Below are positions 34,157 to 43,780 of a stretch of 64,000 nt of DNA, piece after piece. The DNA comes from Astrothelium macrocarpum (Eukaryota; Ascomycota; Dothideomycetes; Trypetheliales; Trypetheliaceae). The stretch lies in NCBI GenBank assembly GCA_021030915.1, contig JAGEMR010000002.1:124001-188000 (forward strand), given 5' to 3'. The position numbers and the translations under genes were made by a program. Position 1 is the first letter of the stretch, and every line of letters begins with the position of its first letter. A model generated the notes under the pieces. That model saw only the letters and a program-made list of their open reading frames with translations, was not told where the DNA came from and searched no databases.

Positions 34157-34199
34157 GGTGTCCGGGTCCCGGGATCGTCCGGGTCGTGGTGAAAACTCC
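34157..34199 (-). repeat. Right terminal inverted repeat
   Basis: Reverse complement of the left repeat with a single mismatch; followed directly by TA and then TTTGTC. Confidence 0.95.
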
Positions 34200-34305
34200 T
34201 ATTTGTCAAGTTCAGGAGTTAGGTACGGCATGGTCTCGAAATCGTGAAAGCAGGCTCTCATGATATCTCTGCATTAGACATGTGCTGCAGGCTCGAAGGG
34301 GTACT

Positions 34306-34560
34306 CTATGCATCCAGCGGTTGTGAGATTGAGAATTCTGCCCCAAGCAGATAAGGTTGGCAGGGCCTCTGTACTTCAGTAAGATCCTTCAGATACCTTG
34401 TGCGCCAAAGTCCAGTAATCAGCCGGTTATCTTCTGACCCATGCATATCAATTGGATGAAGTACATTAGCAGAAGTAGCGTAAGTCTCATAACAGTCGGT
34501 AGTCATGGTCTTCCAAAAGTACCCAGGCACGCCAATAGCTACGCCATCCTCACGCGCCAT
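34306..34560 (-). CDS. Small hypothetical ORF beside the transposon
   Basis: An 84-residue frame with ATG at 34560. The composition looks protein-like (PGYFWKTMTTDCYETYATSA; HPIDMHGSEDNRLITGLW) rather than random, but no family is recognised. It ends about 107 bases from the transposon's right repeat. It may be a complete small gene or a remnant of a gene disrupted by the insertion. Confidence 0.3.
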   Translation of the reverse strand: MAREDGVAIGVPGYFWKTMTTDCYETYATSANVLHPIDMHGSEDNRLITGLWRTRYLKDLTEVQRPCQPYLLGAEFSISQPLDA

Positions 34561-35493
34561 TTAAACCAAACGACAGCAAGTGAGAGATCACTATACCTAA
34601 AGAATGTCACGACCAGCACTGGGAAATCTCTCTATTGGTGACCCTCGTCAACGAAGTTACCCTATGTCCTATTGTCCCGGCGGCAATACTTGATATGGGA
34701 AGAATTTCGCGGACACCGAGGCACGCTAATCTTTATCTGAATAATTGCGCAATTTTCTCCTTTTTTTGCGAACTCGTCTCAGAAAGCACATAAGTAAGAA
34801 GAATCCTGCTCTCGTGTTATATGCTCACTCGGAATGGATCTTACACATTCCAGCTGGAACGAGATTGAGCCAGATCCTGTTGTGGGGCCAGGGGGAGAAA
34901 TGTCGCTAAAAATGTTCTCCGATTTCTGCATTTACATGTGTGCGTTCCCGACGCATGCAGGCCGCGAACCAGACACCTGCCGAAAATTCAGCACGCATGG
35001 GGATGTGAAATTGCAGTTTTGCTGTCCTACTCTCACTGTTCGGCAAGTGATTGTGATCTATATGCAAAATGGTAGGTAGGCGCTTTTTACGGGATTCGAG
35101 CAAGCTTTTCGAAAGACTAGCACCCCAATTCCGTTATGATTCAATCCTGGCCGAACTAGGTACATACACCGGCACAGATTTCGACAAAGAAAAACCATGT
35201 CGGCGATGAATTGTCATCATTGGCATCTGAATGAGTAAGAGTTTTGCTGATCAACTAAGTCCACGCTATCAACCATCTTTGCCTTTAAGAGGCAAGTGGA
35301 GAGTGAGTCGGAGAAGAATACAGAATATTGAGAGACTCGCCGACTAACCGGCACTCTAAGACTATGCTATACAAGTACAGTCTTTCCTACAGCATCTATG
35401 TGCATCATACTGGCTTCTTGGAGTATTTGTTCCAAATAAAGCAAGAAATAGGTAGATTCGTTCTATTCTGATCCATTTTAAACGCTCACTCCA
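34561..35493. other. Upstream region of arylsulfotransferase-like gene
   Basis: 933 bases with no supported coding sequence; presumably the promoter of the gene at 35494. Confidence 0.45.
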
Positions 35494-37157
35494 ATGCGCT
35501 ATCTCTCGAGTATAATCCCATTGATCCTCTTCGGAGACGTTTCTTCCTGCCAAAACATCAAGCGGGTTGACACCAATGGGTCATGGCCTACGCAATCGTT
35601 CAAAACAGCACCGGCTTTCCGGCCTCCTGTCCTGGATATTTACAAGTCTGGAGCACCCCTCGCGCCAGGGTATTTGTTGATGTCCTTCATACCAGTCACC
35701 GACGAGACTGAAAACGCGGCTGTCATCATGACTGATACCGGAGACTTGGTATGGAACAGCCTACCAGGAAGCTACTCTAATTTGAGGGTTCAATCTCTGG
35801 ATTCTGAGCCAGTTCTGACAGTCTGGAACGGCTCTAGCATTGGGGAGATAGGCTACGGCTGGATCTCGATTCTCGATACAACATATACCGAAATTTATCG
35901 AGTCTGCCCGCAGATTTACGTACGAACTCCTGACAATACAACTTTTCCCTGTTACGGAGATATCCATGAATCGTATATTACAGACCGTGGCACAATGCTT
36001 ATGACAGTCTACAACATTACCACCGCGGATCTCACTTCTATCCATGGTCCTAAGGATGGTTGGATCTACGATGGCCTTTTTTACGAAGTTGATATCAAGA
36101 CAAACAGAACCTTATTTCGGTGGAGCGCGTACGAGGCTGGCATTCCACTTACATCATCAAAAGCAGTTTTAGGACAAGATGGATTTGGTAACGGGACTCT
36201 GGACTCGCCTTATGATTTCTTTCACATAAATTCACTCCAGCTCGTTCATTCACATTATCTTGTGGATAGTCGGCACTACTGGTCTTCATTCCTACTGAAT
36301 CGCAACGGAGAAATCGAGTGGATGATTGAGGTAGCCTGCCCTTATCAAATCTGACACGGATGGACATGATTCTGACATGGGATTAGGGTGATACAGGAGG
36401 GGACTTCAATATACCTAAGGACGGGCATTTTGTAAGTGAAATTGCCGAAGATGGCTGACTCTACGACGTATTCTAACCAGGGCCTGGAACACAGGCTTGG
36501 CAACATCATGCGCTGCTAAAGAACGTTACTGCAGCGGATGCTGTGCTAACGCTGTTCAACGATAACAATGGTAATGCGCCTGCATTCAATGGCACTAACC
36601 CAGCAGAAGGGCTGGAGTTCCACCTCAACTTGGAAAACAAAACTGCAACCCTTCTCAAAAACCTTGTCGATCCGCAAGAGCTTATTTATCCGATTGCAGC
36701 TGGCAGCTATGATCCCCTTCCTAACGGCAATGTGTTGTTGGGTTATGGCGTTTACCCGTCGACCAAAGAGTTTGGTCCTGATGGGGATGTGCGCATGTCG
36801 ATACGTTTTGGTGTTAACGTTACTTCAAATCCAGCAGGGTTTTCAACTCTTACCTATCGAGTCTGGCGTGAACAGTGGGTGGGGACCCCGGCAACGCCTC
36901 CGACTGCTCTGTTCGATCAAGATAACAAGAGCCTGTACATGAGCTGGAACGGCGCGACGGGTATTACCAAGTGGAGAATCTTTTGTGCCAATCTCACAGG
37001 GCAGCAAGAAGCCCACTCGCTTGACGTGATACCCAGTACAGGATTCGAGACCACGTTCAATCTTACAGGCAGTGAATGCCGTAGCGCCGTTCTAGCAACT
37101 GCGTATCGGGACGATACACCGCTGAGATCCACGGGTCTTGTTTCGCTCGTTGCATAA
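35494..37157 (+). CDS. Secreted arylsulfotransferase (ASST)-like protein
   Basis: Exons 35494-36330, 36387-36431, 36495-37157 give 514 residues; introns are 56 and 63 nt and exon 2 has only 45 nt. The start MRYLSSIIPLILFGDVSSC is a signal peptide. The family (fungal Arylsulfotran_2 type beta-propeller) is shown by FRPPVLDIYKSGAPLAPGYL, MTDTGDLVWNS, HESYITDRGTMLMTVYN, the junction GDTGGDFNIPKDGHF-AWQHHA, and EYN/GSYDPLPNGNVLLGYG. Many N-glycosylation sequons support secretion. Bacterial ASST moves sulfate from one phenol to another without PAPS; activity of fungal members has not been generally shown. The next gene is a P-loop sulfotransferase-like protein on the same strand. Confidence 0.9.
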
Positions 37158-38699
37158 GTTAGGGTACGAAACCGACGGTGATGCCGGGTCTTGCAAACTA
37201 ATTTCCTTCCATATCTGATTTGGCCGACTGTGCTTCTTGGATGCGAAATACTCTGCGATGGTTGGTAACTGGGCAGAATATCCGCTCTCGTTGACGAATG
37301 TCCTTGCAAACAACAGCGGAGAGCTCCATCTACACTGGTTTCAACAACCGGTACCTTTTCTCTACTTCAATCCACAATTTTCTATTACTCTGGTGGATAG
37401 AGAACCAGAAATCGCAATAAAACGCATTTCTTTGGTTCATCTGCTCGTAATGCTAGTCCAGCCTAAATTCATCAGACCTCTCTACCATGTTTCACATCCC
37501 TGGAAGAGCATTAGAGTCAGACCTCAATCGTTGTTGAGTAGTTAGGAAATGATGATGAAAGGTCCCCGAAAGGCTGTCTGAGGGACCATCATACCGGCTT
37601 TGTCAGTGAGAGAGGTTCGTCGGGGAATAAGGAGTGGGAAAAGCAAACAACGTCGGGGAAGCCAAGATCACCAAGTGACCACGGCAGGTACTGCACCACA
37701 AATCGCACTTTTCTCTCAGAGTGCATTATCTACTGCAGCTTCTGTACAAGGTTATCCTTCATCACTGTACGTTTTGGGGGATACCTCACGTCGCTAGGGT
37801 GTGTTCAAGGTGTCTCTTTTGCGCGCTGCCCCACTCAACCCTTTTTTTAAGCCTCTGCTAATTTGTATCGCTCGGCAGAATCTCGCGGTAAACCTAATCT
37901 GCTATTGTGTAGCAAATCTTCGGCGCTTTACCCTGCTTCCCGGATAAATTACTCTGCCAGGGTGCTTGTTTTTCGGACGTCAATTTGTCAGTCCTTGCAA
38001 TGGCCACTTCATTTGCTGTGCACGATCTGGATGGAAGAACCTTTGGTGTGTTTTTACATCCAACTGATCGTGAAATGATTGTTGACGATCCTCTATGATC
38101 TTGTTGGTCCAACTCGTTGTGTGAGATATTTCAATCATGAAGCTCACACTCAAAGGCGCCTATAAGGCTCTCTTAATCTACTTTCGTAACAACGACCAAC
38201 AAGATCGAAAGCCTGAACCAGGTCACGCTGTCAAATAATTACAGCATCGGGGCGAGAATTACCCCAGACGTTCTTTCCATAATTTCAACATCCTTTTCAG
38301 GCATGGCGCTATCCGTTCTGGAATGGTTCCGGATGGCTGAACGATGGAAGACGTCCACTGGAGGGATTCACGTACATGAACAGATTTATTAGTTCGTACG
38401 TGTGCATCCCACAGATATCACCGAGATTCTCGTTCCCGACCTTGGCACTTGGGACTCCCGTCACTCACCGAGTTTCTAAGTGGCTCTGCTACGATACTGA
38501 CCGGTCTACTGGTGTATTTCACATGGATCGGCGTCATTTAGTTCAATCCGTTCGATAAGCCATCTGCATTATTGACCCAAATAAACAAGGGTTTCGTCTA
38601 GGTCTCAGTGCTTCGGCATTGAGCATTTGTTTTACATATTTAAGATAAGGTATGTGATATAATCTGTATGTAGAAGCTCCAAGCCCTCTTTCTAAATAG
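37158..38699. other. Intergenic region between the two sulfotransferase-type genes
   Basis: 1.54 kb. No ORF with conserved features. Mostly ordinary base composition, unlike the adjacent transposons. Confidence 0.5.
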
Positions 38700-39920
38700 A
38701 TGAAGACTGAAGACATACACAAAATGGAATCTACAAATTCTCAATCAGAACGTCTGCTTTTTTTATTCACTTATCCTCGGGTAGCTTCCAATCTTTTCGT
38801 CAAAATACTCTCCCTTCAAGACCAGCACAATGTCCTTACTAATGATATGGGGGGCTACTTCTTCTTGACAGCATTCGTAAAGATTAGCGAATCAAACCTC
38901 CATGATGCACATGTCGACGACTGGACCGAAGAAGAGAGAAAGGAAGTTAAACGTCTCTACCAAGATGGCTTCAATCAACTTCAGGCCTTCATCGATCAAG
39001 CTCGAGCCGAAGATAAAGTCCTATTTGTTAAAGAACATGTCAACTTAATAGCCAATCCGGTAAAGCAATCCCAGTATGCGTGGGGTCGTGATGCTATTCA
39101 TAACTTCGATTGGAGGCTTCAAATGCCTCAATCTTCCGGATTCCAAACCCAGTGCTCTCCGTTGAATGACACTGTTCTGCCCGATGCTCTCCTACATCAA
39201 ATTCATCCTATTTTCTTGATTCGCCATCCTGCATTGGTATTCCCATCGAATTATCGCGTTAACATCAAAACTAAAGGAGCCGGAGCCGGAGCCGGAAAAG
39301 ACGAGGCCTTGAATATCACCATGACTATGCGTTGGTCACGTCGTCTTTACGACTTCTACAACACCGGCCCTGTCCCTGCCTCTAGCAATACCCAACTTCA
39401 ACCTATAGTCATCGACGCATATGATGTCATCAATGCGCCACGCCAGATTCTTCCACGCTTCTGTGCCCTGACTGGCCTCGACTCTTCAAAACTTTCGTTT
39501 GCCTGGCAGCGTACGCCGGATGAAGCACGTTCACGCCTCACTGAAGCCAGTGGAGCTGGTGCCGCCAGTTACCTATCCACCATTTGGGCAAGCGAGGGGA
39601 TTATACAGGAAAAAGCAATGCAGTCTCCGGAAAAGATTGATATCAGTATAGAGGCACGTCAATGGCAAAAAGAGTTCGGAGAAGTTGAAGCGAGGAAGCT
39701 AGAAGAATGGGTGAGGCAGGCTATGCCGGACTACATTTACATGTGGGAGAGGAGACTGAAACCTGAAGCACGAAGGAAAGAAGACAGGGAGGAAAGTCCA
39801 GTTGGTATTAAGTTTTCTTGTCGTTCTATATTAGCGCAGCTTTTGTCTGTCATGAGAGCCTTTTGCGCTGGAGGTTCTCGTTTGCTTGAGATGTCAAAGC
39901 CAGCGAAAAACAGGCAGTGA
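38700..39920 (+). CDS. P-loop sulfotransferase-like protein
   Basis: One exon, 406 residues from ATG 38700 (a second in-frame ATG lies at codon 9). FLFTYPRVASNLFVKIL near the N-terminus matches the 5'-phosphosulfate-binding loop of the fungal sulfotransferase-like family (TYPRxASN), and FLIRHPALVFPSNYR matches the 3'-phosphate loop (R and S). The C-terminal third is helical and charged. Such proteins are common and expanded in Pezizomycotina, often in secondary-metabolite loci; acceptors are mostly unknown. It would be cytosolic and PAPS-dependent if active. A GAGAGAGK repeat sits in the middle. Confidence 0.85.
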   Translation: MKTEDIHKMESTNSQSERLLFLFTYPRVASNLFVKILSLQDQHNVLTNDMGGYFFLTAFVKISESNLHDAHVDDWTEEERKEVKRLYQDGFNQLQAFIDQARAEDKVLFVKEHVNLIANPVKQSQYAWGRDAIHNFDWRLQMPQSSGFQTQCSPLNDTVLPDALLHQIHPIFLIRHPALVFPSNYRVNIKTKGAGAGAGKDEALNITMTMRWSRRLYDFYNTGPVPASSNTQLQPIVIDAYDVINAPRQILPRFCALTGLDSSKLSFAWQRTPDEARSRLTEASGAGAASYLSTIWASEGIIQEKAMQSPEKIDISIEARQWQKEFGEVEARKLEEWVRQAMPDYIYMWERRLKPEARRKEDREESPVGIKFSCRSILAQLLSVMRAFCAGGSRLLEMSKPAKNRQ

Positions 39921-40384
39921 ATGGGCATGTAGTAGTAAGAGAAATGGTCTTAACACCTTTGCAGCCAAATTTTAAACCAATGATGCTCCAAAATATCTCG
40001 GAATAACAAGCAACACGTAGAAGCTGCTGAGGAGCTGCGTACCTGGTTGTGAACCTCCAAATCTCCAACATCCTATCATTCAGCTACCGCCAAACGTTGC
40101 AGTAAGAGACGCCGCCCACTGCTGTGAGAGATATCATTTGCCGCACGCCTTGTATGGAGGTGCTCAATAATGGTGGACAAGAAAATTCTTAGTTTTGTCT
40201 TAACGGACTGTTCACGACGTCTGATCGCTGCAAATGGTGTCTCAATGGCAAAAGGATTTTGAAAGGGTGGGGGAAAACGGTAAAATTGTAGTGTCATTTA
40301 TAGAAACGCCTAACGAGTGTAATGGCCAATCACTGAGCTGCCTATTAATAGCGACGGGATTAGGCTTAGTAATCAGCTGTACAA
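39921..40384. other. Intergenic region to second transposon
   Basis: 464 bases, no supported gene. Confidence 0.5.
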
Positions 40385-40425
40385 TCGTCAGGGGGTGGAC
40401 AGAATTGACGGGGCAACCTCCGAGC
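40385..40425 (+). repeat. Left terminal inverted repeat of second element
   Basis: 41 bases ending in AACCTCCGAGC; identical to the reverse complement of 41781-41821. Confidence 0.93.
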
Positions 40426-40599
40426 GCCGAAATGAGACGAATTTATCGAATTAATTACCACACATGCGTAAATATACGCCGCCCACCATTTTTAGCTAGT
40501 AATTTACATCTCTGTGACATGTCTGCGATGCGCGCACGAATTTCTGCCATAATAATTTTGTTCCATTCTTATTGTAACAGTGTTTTCGCGTCCAAATCC

Positions 40600-41590
40600 T
40601 CCACCCAATAACGACGCCGTATTCTCTACTTTAAAATACTTCAAATAAATTCAATTGGATTCATATCTGGGCTTTCAGCTGGGTGATCAAGACTGACAAT
40701 ATTATAAGTCTGTTTTGTCTGCGTTATAAGCCCATTTCCTCTCATATTATGCGATGAATCATTATCCTTTTGGAGATAAAAATGATGAGAATATGAAACT
40801 GGTTCTACATATTATTGATGATAAACACGAATATATTCAAATAAGATATCATTATAATATTATTTGATAATGAATTTATTATTTAATGATTTCATCTTAT
40901 AATATTTAGATTGTTCAATTTTTCATTAAATAATCTCCCATTTTAACTGAAAATTTGATTTATTCTTATTTGGATGAGATTTTGGTCGAATACGTGAATA
41001 TTTCACACATTCATTTTCATAATTATAAAAAATGAGAGGCCCTTTCTTCCATCATAAAATTCATATTGTGAAATGGAATTTGTTATTTTTTCGTGAAAAT
41101 CTTTCAAGAATATTCTCAGATTTATATCATATTCCTTTTTTACACAATATTATAGACCGGATTTATTCTCCAGAATCATAATATATTTCGTCTGTCCACA
41201 TCATAAAACATCAGAAATTTTCGAATATTTGATTTTCATATTTTTTAACGTATTTGATTCGTTTTGATTTATTTACAAATTTGATAATTTTAATATATTA
41301 TATACGATAAAGGCCAATATTATCCATTTCATCAATATGGTGTTTGAATATACGAATATTATAGAATTTATTATAATGGTCGATTTGAATATCAAGAGGA
41401 GCGTGACGAATGGGATTCTTTAAAGACGAGGACAGCATATTGAGATCATCATAAAATGTTTTTGATATACGATCAAATTTTTCTAAAACAGAACGAATTC
41501 TTCGATATATTTTTTAAAACATTTCATATCATTATTGGAACCATCTGTGACCTGTACTTTTGATGATACCATGACGCGTGAAAAAATGCC
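40600..41590 (-). pseudogene. Decayed Tc1/mariner transposase
   Basis: On the minus strand, fragments of a DD-E/D transposase remain: near 41200-41160 a WTDEIYYDSGE-like second-block Asp, near 40770-40740 a D-N-D-S-S-H block (family QDNAxxH), and near 40710-40640 SLDHPAESPDMNPIEFI, the hallmark L-D-x-P-A-x-S-P-D-x-N-P-I-E segment. Frameshifts and stops lie between them. The bounds are approximate. Confidence 0.8.
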
Positions 41591-41780
41591 TATCAGATTC
41601 ACGAAATGATTTTTTATTATATGCATTAAAAAATCGAATACGAAAAACGGTGTCAAATTCTTTACATTTTGGCGAACATTCTGGTGTACTTGGCCTATTT
41701 ATGCGACGTATAGAAGGCGCCATAATTGAGATCAAAAATGAAGCTGTTTTGTTGTTTTGTTGTGAATAAGATGAGACGGA

Positions 41781-41821
41781 GCTCGGAGGTTGCCCCGTCA
41801 ATTCTGTCCACCCCCTGACGA
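41781..41821 (-). repeat. Right terminal inverted repeat of second element
   Basis: Perfect 41-base inverted copy of 40385-40425, starting GCTCGGAGGTTGCCCC. Confidence 0.93.
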
Positions 41822-41899
41822 ATGTCACGATGTAGACCGATCGAAACAGTCATAAGGACCTGCAACGTCAAAACACAAATATCACATCGAAGCAATAGG

Positions 41900-42808
41900 A
41901 TGTTCTCCTGCGATGGCTCTCGTTGGCGCGCTCTTACGCTCAGAGATCCATTAGCAAATGGACACTTTGTTTATGGCGTCAAATCCACCGGCATCTATTG
42001 CCGACCAAATTGCAATGCGCGTCTTGCGCGGCGAGCAAACATTAATTTCTACAGGAACCCTTCTGAAGCCGAAGCAGCTGGCTTCAGACCGTGCAAAAGA
42101 TGTCAACCGAGGTCAAAGCAAGAGATTGACCCTGCTGCTGTTGCTGTGGAGAAGGCTTGTGCAATTCTGAAAGAAGAGACTAAAAGAGGCGTTGAGAAAG
42201 AGCAATGGCAAGGAGGCGAAGATGCTCTGAGGTTGAAGGATCTGGCAGAGAAGGTAGGGTTGACGAATAGTTACTTCCACAAGATTTTCAAACAGAGGAC
42301 TGGAATGACGCCGAAGAAGTATTTGGACAGCATCTCAGGCAGCAAAGATCGTAGCCCAATGCAGGCTTCCATGAACTATGCTACTGTGGAGAGCCTTGGT
42401 GAAAAATCCAGTGAAGAACCTGCTTCTTCTACGGAAAACATGGCGGCGCTAGCGTGGGAACATTTACCGACATGGAGTTTTGGACCGAAGATTAATGCCA
42501 ACTTTCACGAAAACGTGTCAACACCAAATATTGTAATCGCGGCAAACATCGAAACGACCGAGACCGAACAAACACATTCCTGGCAAGAAACCTCTGAAAC
42601 AAACCAAACACTGACTGATGGGCCACACAACTGCGCAATTTTCGAGGGACGATTCAACCCTGCAAAACCAAACCAATTGCCTATCGCATCAACAAACGCT
42701 GTGGTTGGCACGGATGATCTGTACTTTCGGATGTATAGCATGAACGAAAACGAAAACGAGTTCGATGACGATGGAATACTCTGGGATGAAATCATGAATC
42801 TCAACTGA
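41900..42808 (+). CDS. Ada-type metal-binding domain plus AraC HTH protein
   Basis: ATG 41900 gives 302 residues; the frame is open back to ATG 41822, but those 26 extra codons begin right at the transposon repeat and precede the conserved start of the domain, so 41900 is preferred. The Ada N-terminal domain is clear: SRWRALTLRDPLANGHFVYG, STGIYCRPNCNARLARRANI and GFRPCKRCQPR carry the four Cys that bind zinc in Ada, including the methyl-phosphotriester acceptor. One AraC-type helix-turn-helix follows (LRLKDLAEKVGLTNSYFHKI; FKQRTGMTPKKYL). The second AraC helix-turn-helix and the C-terminal O6-methylguanine methyltransferase of E. coli Ada are absent. The tail is acidic (ENENEFDDDGILWDEIM), possibly activating. 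It probably senses DNA methylation damage and regulates transcription; this is inference. Confidence 0.88.
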   Translation: MFSCDGSRWRALTLRDPLANGHFVYGVKSTGIYCRPNCNARLARRANINFYRNPSEAEAAGFRPCKRCQPRSKQEIDPAAVAVEKACAILKEETKRGVEKEQWQGGEDALRLKDLAEKVGLTNSYFHKIFKQRTGMTPKKYLDSISGSKDRSPMQASMNYATVESLGEKSSEEPASSTENMAALAWEHLPTWSFGPKINANFHENVSTPNIVIAANIETTETEQTHSWQETSETNQTLTDGPHNCAIFEGRFNPAKPNQLPIASTNAVVGTDDLYFRMYSMNENENEFDDDGILWDEIMNLN

Positions 42809-43780
42809 GAGGCCATGGGACTCTAGCCTCAAAAAATCACAACGTCATGTGCACTAGCTCTCCCTTTCAATTGATTGCGCATTCGAAAAGCTACAAAGAG
42901 ACGATAGAATAGGAGAATCTCTCGATCCTTTGACACTCCGTTCGAGGAAGAGGTAGCGAGTCTGTTTCCTGGCCGATCTATTGCTCTGAATGTATAGAAG
43001 ATCAGAAATACGGGAAGTCCCCAAACTCTTTCCGAGATCATCTGTCGATAAACAATGTTGGTTGTTCGGTTCCAGCTTAGCATACGCTTAGCCAAGAAGT
43101 AAGCAGGCTGCGAGGATGCATAAGACGGCGTAAAGGAGGTATGAGAGTACTACCATTACGTATGGCTGGGTAGGCTACTAGAAGGTTATTCAGATTTTCT
43201 GCCCTAGGAAAATCCTTGGCATGTTTTAAGATGACTCATGTTTCGGCAAGGTCAAAGAATAGACAATCGAGGCGATCAATGAGCAACTTTTACGAAAGAA
43301 AACCTGGAAGACTGCTTTGATAAATGATGATGCACAAAGCAAGAAATATTCGAAGTTAGTCGGCCTACTCCGTGGTTTTAGCTTTTTGCCTCAATCTACC
43401 CCAAACTTGCCAGTGTAGCTTAAAGTGCATTGCAAGTGTGTGTGAAGGAGACGCTTATGCTCGTTAGCGTGCACGGATCACTAGGATGACGTTTCCGGCG
43501 CTATTGTTGCCCAATAGTGAAAGACAATAACGCGACACAATATACAACGTTCGTTCTTTGTACCGTCCTCTCTATGGAACCTGCTCCTTCGTCCCCAGAA
43601 TATGCTATTCCTTCCATCTACTCTATTGATACGACCCATGGTCACCAACCACTGTCGAATATTTCGCTCTTTGCTCTAGATTAGAGCGCTTCACCTCTCG
43701 CGAATCAATTGTTGATAATTGTGGGTCCTTTGCAAAGCAAATCATCGTGAAGCGCAAGCGCTCAAAGCTTTCCACCAAAG
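42809..43780. other. Intergenic region
   Basis: 972 bases, no supported gene; 3' flank of the Ada-like gene and promoter of the next gene. Confidence 0.5.

Larger units (their letters stand above)
32035..34199 (+). mobile_element. RIP-degraded Fot1/pogo-like DNA transposon (2,165 bp)
   Basis: Bounded by 43-bp terminal inverted repeats at 32035-32077 and 34157-34199 and flanked on both sides by TA (32033-32034 and 34200-34201), the target duplication of Tc1/mariner-superfamily elements. The interior is extremely AT-rich with stops in all frames, in sharp contrast to the GC-rich TIRs and to the flanks. The size and TIR length fit the Fot1/Pot2/Flipper type of fungal elements. The pattern is what RIP produces. 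The element is dead as an autonomous transposon. Confidence 0.92.
40385..41821 (-). mobile_element. RIP-degraded Tc1/mariner-like DNA transposon (about 1.44 kb)
   Basis: Perfect 41-bp inverted repeats at 40385-40425 and 41781-41821 (outer end TCGTCAGGGGGTGGACAG) enclose an AT-rich interior. TA precedes the left end by four bases (40379-40380, then CAA); the right side reads ATGTCA, so a clean TA duplication is not preserved there and the true ends may be a few bases further out. The decayed transposase is on the minus strand. Length suits a Tc1/mariner element that has lost little or no sequence. Confidence 0.88.
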
